From Fibrisoma montanum (lineage in GTDB: Bacteria; Bacteroidota; Bacteroidia; Cytophagales; Spirosomataceae): 64,000 nt of DNA. The notes beneath the pieces were generated by a model, which had not been told where the DNA came from, ran no database searches, and worked only from the letters and a program-made list of their open reading frames with translations. Shown piece after piece: positions 42,524 through 50,659 of this stretch (its first letter is position 1; each line of letters opens with the position of its first letter). Where the stretch lies: positions 310,001 to 374,000 of the forward strand of contig NZ_QXED01000005.1 of the NCBI RefSeq assembly GCF_003583365.1. Direction: 5' to 3'. Both the position numbers and the translations under genes were made by a program.

Positions 42524-42903
42524 AACTGAAGATGAAACTTAACCACAGTGAACTGGTAGCGTTAAACTCGCATCTGTATTTGACGCTGACCAGTCAGCCG
42601 ATTGAAGAGCTTCGCCGGTACCCGGCTGATTTTGTAATCAACTCGAATGTCGCGGAAGTGTACCAGCGGACGAACCGGATGGTCGAAGACGCCCGGATGT
42701 TTCCCAGTAAGACCGACAAGATTTATTCGTTGTCGCTGACTCGTTCGCAGGCGATTGCTGTCCTGTGTACGATTATGACGGAACAAACAATTGATACCGG
42801 ACAGTCTGCAACGATGGACTTGTTGCCCTTCTCAGATGACAGCTACGAAGCGGCCATCCTGCAACAGATTGTAAGTACAATTCACCAAACCTACTTAGTG
42901 TGA
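42520..42903 (+). CDS. Hypothetical early/middle phage protein
   Basis: 127 residues, helical, with 'LNSHLYLTLTSQPIEELRRY' and a C-terminal helix. 4-bp overlaps with both neighbours (the downstream one if GTG 42900 is used). No family recognised. Confidence 0.6.
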   Translation: MKLKMKLNHSELVALNSHLYLTLTSQPIEELRRYPADFVINSNVAEVYQRTNRMVEDARMFPSKTDKIYSLSLTRSQAIAVLCTIMTEQTIDTGQSATMDLLPFSDDSYEAAILQQIVSTIHQTYLV

Positions 42904-42905
42904 CC

Positions 42906-43187
42906 ATGTTCAATAATGTTAATATATTAGCGTTACGATTATGCCCCGAATCTCCCCGTAACGTTTTGAAGACTTCCAACCCTGCTACTGAACAGCGACG
43001 TTCTGAACGTAACGTTGCTATCCGTCTGGCCTTCCGTCAATTGAGCGAAAAGGGGCTTCGTTCTGGCTTCATTTATCGCCAACTCGCTGACCGCTACTGT
43101 CTGAGCGAGGAAACTGTCGAGCAAATCGTTTGGGAACGCGGTCGGTATCGGTCGCTGTCTGAAACACTTCAGCAACAGGCAGCATGA
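42906..43187 (+). CDS. Possible HTH middle regulator
   Basis: 93 residues from ATG 42906; GTG 42900 is an alternative that overlaps the preceding stop. The centre RNVAIRLAFRQLSEKGLRSG and the end YRQLADRYCLSEETVEQIVW form a plausible helix-turn-helix near the C-terminus. Mor/C-type activators of Mu-like phages stand at a similar position before the late genes, so it is a candidate late activator, but I cannot align it with Mor. Confidence 0.5.
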   Translation: MFNNVNILALRLCPESPRNVLKTSNPATEQRRSERNVAIRLAFRQLSEKGLRSGFIYRQLADRYCLSEETVEQIVWERGRYRSLSETLQQQAA

Positions 43188-43357
43188 GCGACTATTACTT
43201 CATTGTGCTGTGGGTAACGTTGGCGGTCGTGCTGGCGGCTCTGGGTGGCTTCGTAATCGGCATGGTCTATATGGACAACCGCCGACGACTTGATGATGCG
43301 TACAATCCAAAATTTCGCCCTGACGACTATGCGCCCCGACGTTTATCCGGGCTGTAA
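43184..43357 (+). CDS. Small single-pass membrane protein
   Basis: 57 residues: MSDYYFIVLWVTLAVVLAAL, a transmembrane segment (about 6-28), then a basic cytoplasmic tail (MDNRRRLDDAYNPKFRP). Start overlaps the preceding stop by 4 bp. Too short for a normal holin, unknown role. Confidence 0.6.
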   Translation: MSDYYFIVLWVTLAVVLAALGGFVIGMVYMDNRRRLDDAYNPKFRPDDYAPRRLSGL

Positions 43358-43376
43358 TCCTGGAAAATACGATTTT

Positions 43377-43829
43377 ATGAAGCATCGGTACACGATTACG
43401 TCAACGTCTTTTGAAGGAGAATTGACGTTTACTTATAACGAAGAGGGGATTTTGACCGGGTTTTTTAACGACGCTACGCTGAGCGAAAAACACCTGGACT
43501 GGTTGCATAGGAATTTTCCGGTGGTGCAAGTGCTACTGGAGCGGATGGCTGGAAACAGCGAAACGCTGACGATTCGGCTGACGACCAATGAGGTTACGTT
43601 TGAACAGTTCTGGGAAGCGTACAACTATAAGGTGGATAAGCAGGAAGCGAAAAAGGCGTTCGACAAACTGACGAAGGACGAGCAGATCAAGGCGTTCGAG
43701 ACGATTCCGTCGTACAATTTTTATCTGATGATGCGGCCCAACACCAACCGACTCTACCCGGCAACGTATCTTCGCGGGAAGTTCGAGAACGATTACAAGT
43801 CGCTGGCAAAGGCTACACAACAAAGTTAG
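43377..43829 (+). CDS. Last early gene, replication-organiser-like C-terminus
   Basis: 150 residues from ATG 43377; the upstream frame to 43290 overlaps the preceding gene and has no family-like sequence. The C-terminal half FEQFWEAYNYKVDKQEAKKA, with ATYLRGKFENDY, is the pattern found at the end of phage replication organisers and helicase loaders. The N-terminal half is beta-rich. It ends just before a bidirectional terminator. Confidence 0.6.
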   Translation: MKHRYTITSTSFEGELTFTYNEEGILTGFFNDATLSEKHLDWLHRNFPVVQVLLERMAGNSETLTIRLTTNEVTFEQFWEAYNYKVDKQEAKKAFDKLTKDEQIKAFETIPSYNFYLMMRPNTNRLYPATYLRGKFENDYKSLAKATQQS

Positions 43830-43871
43830 GTCGGACCGCCGAAGCGGTTAGAATTTAGTGAGTGTTTAAGT

Positions 43872-43904
43872 AAAAAGGCCGGACGCATTGCATCCGGCCT
43901 TTTT
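43872..43904. terminator. Bidirectional terminator between early and late operons
   Basis: AAAAAGGCCGGA (43872-43883) and TCCGGCCTTTTT (43893-43904) form a perfect 12-bp stem with A- and T-runs on the two sides. It stops rightward early and leftward late transcripts. Confidence 0.95.
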
Positions 43905-43925
43905 TAATTACAACGCATTAACTGT

Positions 43926-44849
43926 TCACTTTAAGAATCCGATCCAATATCGACCCCCTGTACGGGCTGTCCAGCTCGTTGTTAGATCGACCTGACCAGA
44001 CAAGGGAATATCGGTCGAGTTTTTTTGCATGTAGCGGATAGGGGCCGCAGACATGTCGAGGTTCACGATAGATAGACCCGACAGGTTGGCAAAGCCACGG
44101 AGACCGGCCGGGGTAGTACCCGTCGAGACGAACAGGATCGTATACTGTTGTCCGGCCGTAACGACCACGTTATTAGACAGCGCAACCGTCTTTAGCCCAA
44201 CCGTCGCGAATGCGGTCTGGCAGTTGGCCGTAGCCAGTACATTCCGATTGGCGTCCAAAAGGGCGATGCCGTTTTTCAGGGTTGCCCCGTTTGCCGTAAG
44301 TCCCGAACCATTTCCCGACACTTCAAATCCGACCCGCGTGATGGTCTCCGATACAGGAGCCGTTACCAGCATCGCTACCAGTTGGTTGCTGGTTGACGAG
44401 ATCGACGCATTGACATCGTTGATGTCGGCCGTCTTGATAACGACGCTATTGTAGGTATAGTCGTCGTCTATGTAGGTATAGCTGGCCGGGGCGCTGACCG
44501 TCTGCCAACTGGCCGCGAAGTCGGTGGAACTGGTCTTGGTCAGGACCTGACCCGTCGTTCCGCCTGTGGGAAGACCATTGGCAGCCGCGCCGGGCGTTGT
44601 CCAGGCCACGGCTCCGTTGGCTCCTGATGTCTTCGCCAGTACTTGCCCGGTGGTTCCGCCCGCTGGCAAGTTGATCCGGCTGGTGTTGCCGGTTTTGGGT
44701 CGGATGTAATAGTTGCCCCCCATCTCCCTGATCTGGAACCATCCGGCCGGAAAGTTCGTGCTGGTGGTGTCGTTCGCCTTGTTGAGCGCCTGGCCATTAA
44801 CGATGGGGCCCCATAAAAGAGCAATGACTAAAATCAGTAAATTCTTCAT
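43926..44849 (-). CDS. Fibre-like protein with signal peptide
   Basis: 307 residues. The N-terminus MKNLLILVIALLWGPIVNGQ is a clear signal peptide, unusual for a tail fibre. Two fibre-type repeats follow (LPAGGTTGQVLAKTSGANGA, LPTGGTTGQVLTKTSS), then a beta-rich C-terminal domain (QQYTILFVSTGTTPAGLRGF). It is the last gene of the leftward late operon and 1 bp from the spike gene. It could be a host-surface decoy or a fibre that passes through the periplasm. Confidence 0.65.
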   Translation of the reverse strand: MKNLLILVIALLWGPIVNGQALNKANDTTSTNFPAGWFQIREMGGNYYIRPKTGNTSRINLPAGGTTGQVLAKTSGANGAVAWTTPGAAANGLPTGGTTGQVLTKTSSTDFAASWQTVSAPASYTYIDDDYTYNSVVIKTADINDVNASISSTSNQLVAMLVTAPVSETITRVGFEVSGNGSGLTANGATLKNGIALLDANRNVLATANCQTAFATVGLKTVALSNNVVVTAGQQYTILFVSTGTTPAGLRGFANLSGLSIVNLDMSAAPIRYMQKNSTDIPLSGQVDLTTSWTARTGGRYWIGFLK

Positions 44850-44850
44850 G

Positions 44851-47103
44851 TTATAGGGTGGTTTTCGACAGCCGTTCGAGGGATGTCGGCGTTTTTAAAT
44901 AGAGTGCGTTCGTGTCGTTATAATCGACGTCAGTTGATACCAGGATCAGGGTAGGCAACTGAACCGTCAGGGCTTGCGCGGCCGTCAGGTTGGCGACGGT
45001 TGGTAAGGTCGGATCAGCGGGACGGCCGGGCGCATACACTTCCAGTTGTTTGATCTGGAGAATATAGGCGCTGTTGCCTGGGTCCTGCCATAGCTTCGTT
45101 GATCGGAGCCGAACGGCGTCGGCCTGAACCGCTGGGAAGGTGATCCGTTCGCGGTAACTCACTGACGAGGGTTTGACCTGGTTCGTCCGGGTGGCCACGG
45201 TCTGCCAGGTTGATCCCCCGTTCGTACTGACTTCAATCACGTAGCTGACTGGCCAGCCATCGCCTACGTTGGCGTCGCCACGGGGTGCGATCACCACTTC
45301 GCCAATTGTCTGCCGGTACTTCAGATAGACCCCAACAAACTCGTTGGTACTTTCACTGAAGCTATAGGGCGACGAATAGAAGTTGGCATTGGCATAGTTG
45401 TCGGTAATGACCGACGAGCTGAAGAGGGTGTTGGCCGCGAAGGTTGATTCGCCCAGGGCAAAGTTTGCGCCTGGTAGCTTTGGCCAAACGGTACCGTCGT
45501 CCAGGTGGTTGTTTGACACAATGACCTGCTGACGAAGACCGGCCGTTGGCTGGCCAACGATCACGTTACCCGCCCCGAACGTATTGCCCCGAACGTATCG
45601 CTTCAGCGAAGCCGTCGCGTTGGCGGCTGTGGCTTTCAGGTCGAGATCGTTGGTAAAGCCGATGATCCGGTTGCCTTCGATGTATTCAGCGTTGCAATAG
45701 GCTCCGTCTGAGTTGAAGATCGACAGACCAACGTTTCCCCCCGCTGTGGTGGTGATCGTATTGTTGCGAACAATCAGAAGCGGCTTTTCGGTAGCGGTAC
45801 CGACCACAGTTCCGCAGGTCGGGCCGTCTTCAGCGACGGTGTATTCGACCGTGTTATCCCGGATGATCTGCTTTCGGCTCCCTACTTCATGCCAGTACCA
45901 GCGGGCGTTCTTGAAGGTGTTGCCGATGATGTTGACCGATTTGAAGGCGGTCCCATCCGGACGGATGACGCCAACCTGACCCGCGATTTTACAATCAAAG
46001 GTGTTATCCTGTATGGTGATGTCTTCAGCGGTATTGTCAGCCATGATCGGAGAACCGAAGAACGCGCCAAACTTTGCGCCCGCCTGGGTGATCTCAATGG
46101 TGCAGTTGATTATCTTATGCCCCTTCACATGCCCGAACGTAGCGATAACGCCCGCGTTGAAGGCGTCTCGAAGGGTGCAATGAACCGCCCGGCAATTTAT
46201 GCCGCCTTCGTCGTCCCAACATGTATCCCCCCAATTCTCGATGGTACAGAAGCTGGCCACGATGTCGTTGCCGCGTGATCCCCACGCGCCCCCGCCCGAT
46301 CCGTTTTTGATGAAGCCGCCCACAATCCGGCCGGGGCCTACTGGCCGACTGGCCGTCAAGTCGGCATACCCATTGGTGTAGCCCGCTCCGGATGCTTCGT
46401 TGGTTCCCCCGTCCCAGTGTACGCCATGCCCGAAACCGTCGATCTCCGGATTGATAACCCAGAAGTTAGTCGTGTAGGGGAATAAGAGGAAACTTTCAAA
46501 GCCGCCTTGCTGGTAGTTGATTCCGGTTTCGGTGTTAGTCCCCTTCGGATTGAAGACCTTAATATTGTTTCCGAACGGAAAACGGCCCAACGTACAGCCA
46601 ACACATTCCATGTCGATCAGCTTCAGATCAGAACAGCCATGCGCTGACAGGATGCGAACCTTATAGGCACACTTGCCGAAATTGCCGCCCTCGTTCGGAT
46701 CGCCTGCACATACCCACTTGCCGCCCCTGATCGTGAACCCCTGCTTACTGTTGCCATCGAATATGACACCGTTCGACTGCACCCAATTGGCTCCTGCAGG
46801 AAGGCTTACGTTGATGATGGAGCCGGTAAAGTCCAGCGTCACGCGGTCGTTCGGGATCGACAGGACGCCGGTTCTGAGGGTGTAGGTGCCTGGTAAAAAT
46901 TTAAGGGTGGTTCCGGCTGGGATGCCGCTATCAAATACAGCATCCAGCAAAGCGGTCATATCGCCCGGTAGCATGAGGGGCGTAATGACACGCTGACCAA
47001 CGACCGATTCGACGGCTACCTGTTTAGCCTTCTGATCGGTGTCAGTCGTAACCAGATAATGCGGCTGTGAGACGAGTAATTCGTCAAGATCAAGAAACGA
47101 CAT
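44851..47103 (-). CDS. Tail spike: parallel beta-helix plus discoidin-like domain
   Basis: 750 residues. The N-terminal ~50 residues are probably the virion attachment. Residues ~55-530 form a right-handed beta-helix (repeated IxNNxI/IxxNTFxN rungs such as ITIQDNTFDCKI, IRDNTVEYTV and IVRNNTITTT). Residues ~555-710 resemble an F5/8 type C (discoidin) carbohydrate-binding domain (WPVSYVIEVSTNGGSTWQTV, ADAVRLRSTKLW). Likely a surface-polysaccharide-binding or depolymerising spike; active residues are not evident. Confidence 0.8.
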   Translation of the reverse strand: MSFLDLDELLVSQPHYLVTTDTDQKAKQVAVESVVGQRVITPLMLPGDMTALLDAVFDSGIPAGTTLKFLPGTYTLRTGVLSIPNDRVTLDFTGSIINVSLPAGANWVQSNGVIFDGNSKQGFTIRGGKWVCAGDPNEGGNFGKCAYKVRILSAHGCSDLKLIDMECVGCTLGRFPFGNNIKVFNPKGTNTETGINYQQGGFESFLLFPYTTNFWVINPEIDGFGHGVHWDGGTNEASGAGYTNGYADLTASRPVGPGRIVGGFIKNGSGGGAWGSRGNDIVASFCTIENWGDTCWDDEGGINCRAVHCTLRDAFNAGVIATFGHVKGHKIINCTIEITQAGAKFGAFFGSPIMADNTAEDITIQDNTFDCKIAGQVGVIRPDGTAFKSVNIIGNTFKNARWYWHEVGSRKQIIRDNTVEYTVAEDGPTCGTVVGTATEKPLLIVRNNTITTTAGGNVGLSIFNSDGAYCNAEYIEGNRIIGFTNDLDLKATAANATASLKRYVRGNTFGAGNVIVGQPTAGLRQQVIVSNNHLDDGTVWPKLPGANFALGESTFAANTLFSSSVITDNYANANFYSSPYSFSESTNEFVGVYLKYRQTIGEVVIAPRGDANVGDGWPVSYVIEVSTNGGSTWQTVATRTNQVKPSSVSYRERITFPAVQADAVRLRSTKLWQDPGNSAYILQIKQLEVYAPGRPADPTLPTVANLTAAQALTVQLPTLILVSTDVDYNDTNALYLKTPTSLERLSKTTL

Positions 47104-47151
47104 GGGACGGTGGGTTATGGCCGCGACTGGGCTAGTCGCGGCCGGTACTGA

Positions 47152-47976
47152 TTACTTCGCTACGACCACGACCGTAACGTTGTTACGGGCTTTGGCCGCG
47201 TTGATGCTGATGGTATTGGCATTGGTAATGGTCCACTTATAGAGAACCGGACCATTCGCTTCGTAGGTCGAGACAACCAGGGCCGACGAATTCAGGTTGT
47301 GGCTGATGCCGTTGGCTCCAGCCGCAATATTGAGCGTCGTCGTGTAGGACTTCACGCGCCCCAAAGCGGCTTCCCAGGCGTTGAGCTGAGCGACCGTAAT
47401 GACCTTGTTGGCGTCGCCCCCCGCGTTGCCCTGAATCTGGGCCAACGTTGCCAGAATGACCAAACCGAGAACCGACGTACTGGCAGCATCGGCGTTGCCC
47501 TGAATGACGACCCACTGGGTAGCGTCGGTGGATGATGCACCCGACACTTTGGGTAACAGCATATCGCCGACCTGGAGTACCAACCCCTGAACGGTACCGG
47601 CTGAGGATGCCCGGTAGCGATCCTTCAGCGTTGCGCCCGATGGCAGGTTCGTAGCGTTGGCGGCATCAAAGTCAGAGATCGGGTTCTGGCCTGAACTGAC
47701 GACTGAATCGACGTACTGCTTAACGGCCTTCTGGGATGCCAGAATTACGTCGGATGCTGATGCCCCGCCCAGGGTGCTGTCGGTGCTGATGTCGTTATCC
47801 TGGAGTAATTTCCGGATGGTGGTACCATCGAAGATTTTGGCGCGTTGCAGGGTGGTATCGTACCCCATTTCACCGATGACGGTCAGGCCAGCATCCAGCG
47901 CGGCCGTTACTGCCTTTTCGAGTACCAGATTAAGGGCCTGGTTGCCATCGAAATTCAAATCCGATCCTAAAATCAT
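47152..47976 (-). CDS. Tail fibre-like protein
   Basis: 274 residues. Typical tail-fibre features: an N-terminal segment with LNFDGNQALNLVLEKAVTAA, the motif LASQKAVKQYVDSVVSSG shared by many fibres, and a small beta-rich C-terminal domain (YTTTLNIAAGANGISHNLNS). Gene order (baseplate-side proteins, fibre, spike) supports the assignment. Confidence 0.7.
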   Translation of the reverse strand: MILGSDLNFDGNQALNLVLEKAVTAALDAGLTVIGEMGYDTTLQRAKIFDGTTIRKLLQDNDISTDSTLGGASASDVILASQKAVKQYVDSVVSSGQNPISDFDAANATNLPSGATLKDRYRASSAGTVQGLVLQVGDMLLPKVSGASSTDATQWVVIQGNADAASTSVLGLVILATLAQIQGNAGGDANKVITVAQLNAWEAALGRVKSYTTTLNIAAGANGISHNLNSSALVVSTYEANGPVLYKWTITNANTISINAAKARNNVTVVVVAK

Positions 47977-47994
47977 TGTGCTACAGTGGTTAAA

Positions 47995-48294
47995 TTAAAA
48001 GATTATGATAAAGCCGGTCAGCGGTTTGCTGCTGTGGAAATACACGTCGTCGGTTTCGGGGTCGATCCGGATGTCGGTCAGGATGATCGCCCCGTTCTCG
48101 TTGGTGACGGTGACGCCCGATACATGCGCAATCTTGTGTTCACTCTTTCGGATCACCAGGTCGGCCGTGTTGGTGATCGGAAGCGTGAAGTCGGGGCCGT
48201 CGTGACCCGGCCGGGTGACGGTGACGGGGCGTTCAGATCGGGCGGGAATGCTGACCTGTTGCGCCGGGCCGGTTTTGATGGTGAGCTTAGCCAT
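47995..48294 (-). CDS. Small beta-rich phage protein
   Basis: 99 residues from ATG 48294 (MAKLTIKTGP); the longer frame to 48339 would overlap the upstream gene deeply. Beta-rich (VTVTNENGAIILTDIRIDPE), ends with hydrophobic GFIIIF. Possibly a structural or adaptor protein. Family not recognised. Overlaps the preceding gene by 8 bp. Confidence 0.55.
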   Translation of the reverse strand: MAKLTIKTGPAQQVSIPARSERPVTVTRPGHDGPDFTLPITNTADLVIRKSEHKIAHVSGVTVTNENGAIILTDIRIDPETDDVYFHSSKPLTGFIIIF

Positions 48295-48607
48295 TGATCG
48301 ACGGTTGAACGATGAGTTTGCCAAAGAAGATGTTTTCACTACGACCGTCGGCTTCTTGCGTCAGGTTGTAGTCGTAGACGCCGGTCGGCATGTTCATATC
48401 GGTATGGCTCCGACTGATCCGTAGCTGCTGACCAACTTTGTCCACCGGAATCGTAAAGCCGGTACCGCCCGCTTCCGGTGTTGCCGTCAGGACGTAGGTA
48501 CCAGCCAGCGGCCGGTCTACGTCGATCTGGAGATCGAACGTTCGGAGCCGTTTACAGAAGATCGTTAGCTCGTTGGCTTCGTCAATGTTGATGCTGAGTC
48601 GTTTCAT
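48287..48607 (-). CDS. Small phage tail-region protein
   Basis: 106 residues, beta-rich, Ig-like appearance (FDLQIDVDRPLAGTYVLTAT, MNMPTGVYDYNLTQEADGRS). The DIDRPL/L.G.Y pattern is common in adaptor-like phage proteins next to fibres. Overlaps the membrane protein gene by 4 bp. Confidence 0.55.
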   Translation of the reverse strand: MKRLSINIDEANELTIFCKRLRTFDLQIDVDRPLAGTYVLTATPEAGGTGFTIPVDKVGQQLRISRSHTDMNMPTGVYDYNLTQEADGRSENIFFGKLIVQPSING

Positions 48608-49107
48608 CGGCGGGCAATGCTGATTCTAAAGATGTAGGTGAACAGAACGAACAACAGGGTTAAGACCAGCAAGGCCAGGGCTACGAAGAAACCGACTCGG
48701 TACCAGGCCGCGACACCGAACTGAGCAACGGGCGGGCACTTCTGTCTGATGGTTTTTGTCCGGCTGATGACCCGGATCACCGTGTCGGGTTTGGCTTCAG
48801 CGGTTAGCCTGGTCAATCCTTTGCTGCGTTCGAATGTCAGCTTCGCCCGTTTGCCTTCTACCACTTTGTACAGATACGTCGTATCGGTTTGTACACTGAG
48901 CGTAACTGTATCGCCCGGAATCGTCAGGGTGTCGTGGATCACAATAGGGACGGTGGTCGTGACTTCAACGCTGTCTTTGGCCATGTGTGCGTACTTGCGG
49001 ACAGCCCGCTTGTAGGTCATGCAAGAGTTCATGGCCAGCACCAACAGGAGGGCAAGGGCCAGTAACAGGATGTTGGCTATGGTATAGCCGATGCGTTCGG
49101 TTTTCAT
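48604..49107 (-). CDS. Phage membrane protein with two TM segments
   Basis: 167 residues. TM1 about 9-27 (IANILLLALALLLVLAMN) followed directly by SC, lipobox-like (LAMNSC); a beta-rich region of ~95 residues with many T/V (TVTLSVQTDTTYLYKVVEGK); TM2 about 137-162 (VGFFVALALLVLTLLFVLFT). It could be a lysis (spanin-like) or baseplate-associated membrane protein. Overlaps both neighbours by 4 bp. Confidence 0.55.
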   Translation of the reverse strand: MKTERIGYTIANILLLALALLLVLAMNSCMTYKRAVRKYAHMAKDSVEVTTTVPIVIHDTLTIPGDTVTLSVQTDTTYLYKVVEGKRAKLTFERSKGLTRLTAEAKPDTVIRVISRTKTIRQKCPPVAQFGVAAWYRVGFFVALALLVLTLLFVLFTYIFRISIARR

Positions 49108-49580
49108 GCTACGGATGGGTTATGTAAAAACGGATTGATTTTGGCGGTAACGGGGACGGCCTTCAGGTTGGGCCCGAACTTAAACGAACAGTCGTAAATC
49201 TGTTCGACTACGTAGAACATGCCAGCGGGGTAATCATTGGAGTGGCGACGACCCACCACGCCGGGGACTTGACTGACGGCGAGGTTGATTTCGTTGGCCA
49301 GTTCGATGTCCTTCAGGTTGGCCAGCAACAGCGGATCGGTTAAGTGGGTCTGATGTGATAAGCGTAGGACCAGCTTGACGGTGATCTTTCCGTCGCCTTC
49401 CTGACTCAATCCCCTAAGATTCTTCCAGTCCACTTCGGACGTGCCGATCAGGACGGCCGGGACAATCAGGCTGTTGAAGTTTTCCGGGTTCTCAACCTGC
49501 CCTTTGTCGAGGTCGAACCATAGAATGCCCGGTGCCTGGTCTTTAATAGCCTGGGCTATGGCAACATAATTTTCAAGCAT
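49104..49580 (-). CDS. Tail terminator-like protein
   Basis: 158 residues from ATG 49580 (MLENYVAIAQAIKDQ); the longer frame has no good start. Helix first, then strands (FNSLIVPAVLIGTSEVDWKN, GKITVKLVLRL) and a C-terminal YDCSFKFGP. This fits the tail terminator/gp37-like fold that completes the tail tube. Placed just after the tail chaperone in transcription order. Moderate certainty, since the fold is judged from pattern alone. Confidence 0.5.
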   Translation of the reverse strand: MLENYVAIAQAIKDQAPGILWFDLDKGQVENPENFNSLIVPAVLIGTSEVDWKNLRGLSQEGDGKITVKLVLRLSHQTHLTDPLLLANLKDIELANEINLAVSQVPGVVGRRHSNDYPAGMFYVVEQIYDCSFKFGPNLKAVPVTAKINPFLHNPSVA

Positions 49581-49652
49581 TACGGTAGGCGGTATTGGGT
49601 TGCACTTATCAGTAATCCTTCGTTTATTTAACCTCTGCACAAACTATCATTT

Positions 49653-50042
49653 ATGAAGAAGTCGTACTTTCATGCTATCGGCACCTTTCTTTTGCTTTCA
49701 TGTTCTCAGAGTCGGGTAAAAGAATCTGACCTGATCGGCAAGACCTTTAGGGTCAAATACCATCTAGATCAGGTTAAGGCAGAAACCGAAGCGCAAAAGC
49801 AGTTATTAACTTCTATAGCCAGCCTCAACTATTCATACTCTTTTCAGTCCGAAGGCAAGGGGACTTATACGGCGCTTGGTATGCAGGTGCCAATGCAATG
49901 GGGGTTAATCGGTGACTCTATCAAAATCGACCTCAGCTTACCGGACATGGAACAGAGCAACCAGTACCATATCGAACCCAGCGAAGGCGGTTATCTAATG
50001 AAGTCGGATTCATTGACGGTCAGCCTTTCGGCGTCAGAATAA
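49653..50042 (+). CDS. Lipoprotein moron, antisense among tail genes
   Basis: 129 residues. Signal peptide with lipobox (GTFLLLSC, Cys17), then a beta-rich domain (TFRVKYHLDQ, YSYSFQSEGKGTYTALGM). It stands alone on the plus strand between two minus-strand tail genes and has its own terminator. Such isolated lipoprotein genes in prophages are often expressed from the lysogen and can block superinfection or alter the host surface. This role is inferred from context. Confidence 0.7.
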   Translation: MKKSYFHAIGTFLLLSCSQSRVKESDLIGKTFRVKYHLDQVKAETEAQKQLLTSIASLNYSYSFQSEGKGTYTALGMQVPMQWGLIGDSIKIDLSLPDMEQSNQYHIEPSEGGYLMKSDSLTVSLSASE

Positions 50043-50046
50043 TTTT

Positions 50047-50084
50047 AAGAAGTGGTGGAGATGCCTCTACCTCCACCACTTCTT
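50047..50084 (+). terminator. Terminator of the lipoprotein gene
   Basis: AAGAAGTGGTGGAG (50047-50060) pairs with CTCCACCACTTCTT (50071-50084), a perfect 14-bp stem with a 10-nt loop, directly after the stop codon. It is followed by a short T-rich stretch. Confidence 0.8.
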
Positions 50085-50087
50085 ATT

Positions 50088-50276
50088 TCATCGTTGATCT
50101 TTCTGGAAAGGACGGACTTGCTTAAGTACCCATTGCAGTTCACGCCATCGCCGAAAGAAATCTTCGTCGGACAAGGCGTCCGGGTCAATATGAAAGAAGT
50201 AACGTAGTAAGGCGCTTATGCCTGCGAGATCACACGACTCAGCGGAACCCGCGAGTTCGGGTGTCTCGTCTAAAGC
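50088..50276 (-). CDS. Tail chaperone -1 frameshift extension (gpT-like)
   Basis: After slippage on the heptamer at 50276-50282 the -1 frame continues for 62 codons to TGA at 50088-50090. It encodes ALDETPELAGSAES and then LRYFFHIDPDALSDEDFFRR, RWRELQWVLKQ. This resembles the second half of G-T type chaperones ('..yf.i.pd.LsdeeF...w.eL.w'). Without frameshifting this stretch has no start codon in frame that explains it, and no other gene covers it. Confidence 0.75.
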   Translation of the reverse strand, partial: ALDETPELAGSAESCDLAGISALLRYFFHIDPDALSDEDFFRRWRELQWVLKQVRPFQKDQR

Positions 50277-50608
50277 TTTTTTAGCTCACCCCGTTTTACT
50301 TCCATCAATTCATTGAGCGCCTGAGCCGCACCCAACATATAACGGTCATCATCCATTATCACCTTATCACCTCCCAGCCAGCAAGCGGAAACAAAGGTGT
50401 GTTGCATCTTAAAGGGTTGATTGTGAAACGTACTGATGAAATTCATCTCAGTACGATTAGGCTTCCGAAAATAGCCCTTTAAGGTCTGGCCTTCGTTATC
50501 TTCAAATTCGACAGCGAAAATGTCGCCGTGCTTTTTCTTCCATTCGGCAAGCTGATTTTCGGTTGCGCTCTTTGAAGTTTCGACTGGCAAATTTGTTTCT
50601 GTGTTCAT
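50270..50608 (-). CDS. Tail assembly chaperone, zero-frame product (gpG-like)
   Basis: 112 residues: ENQLAEWKKKHGDIFAVEFE, a strand pair (LKGYFRKPNRTEM) and SACWLGGDKVIMDDDRYMLG. This pattern is that of small tail assembly chaperones of phages in Bacteroidota. Near its end the frame reads CTA AAA AAG CTT TAG, which contains an A-AAA-AAG slippery heptamer, with an open -1 frame beyond. The tape measure gene lies upstream, whereas chaperones usually precede it. Confidence 0.75.
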   Translation of the reverse strand: MNTETNLPVETSKSATENQLAEWKKKHGDIFAVEFEDNEGQTLKGYFRKPNRTEMNFISTFHNQPFKMQHTFVSACWLGGDKVIMDDDRYMLGAAQALNELMEVKRGELKKL

Positions 50609-50659
50609 GTGTGAAAATTGGTTTGTAACTTATTTATGATTGATAAAAATTATAGATAA

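Noticed and set aside
49576-49591. 16-nt inverted match AGCATTACGGTAGGCG between 49576-49591 and 57684-57699, with partial extension.
   Set aside because: About one such 16-mer match is expected by chance in a window this size on both strands. The extension is weak, so it is not proof of an inversion breakpoint.
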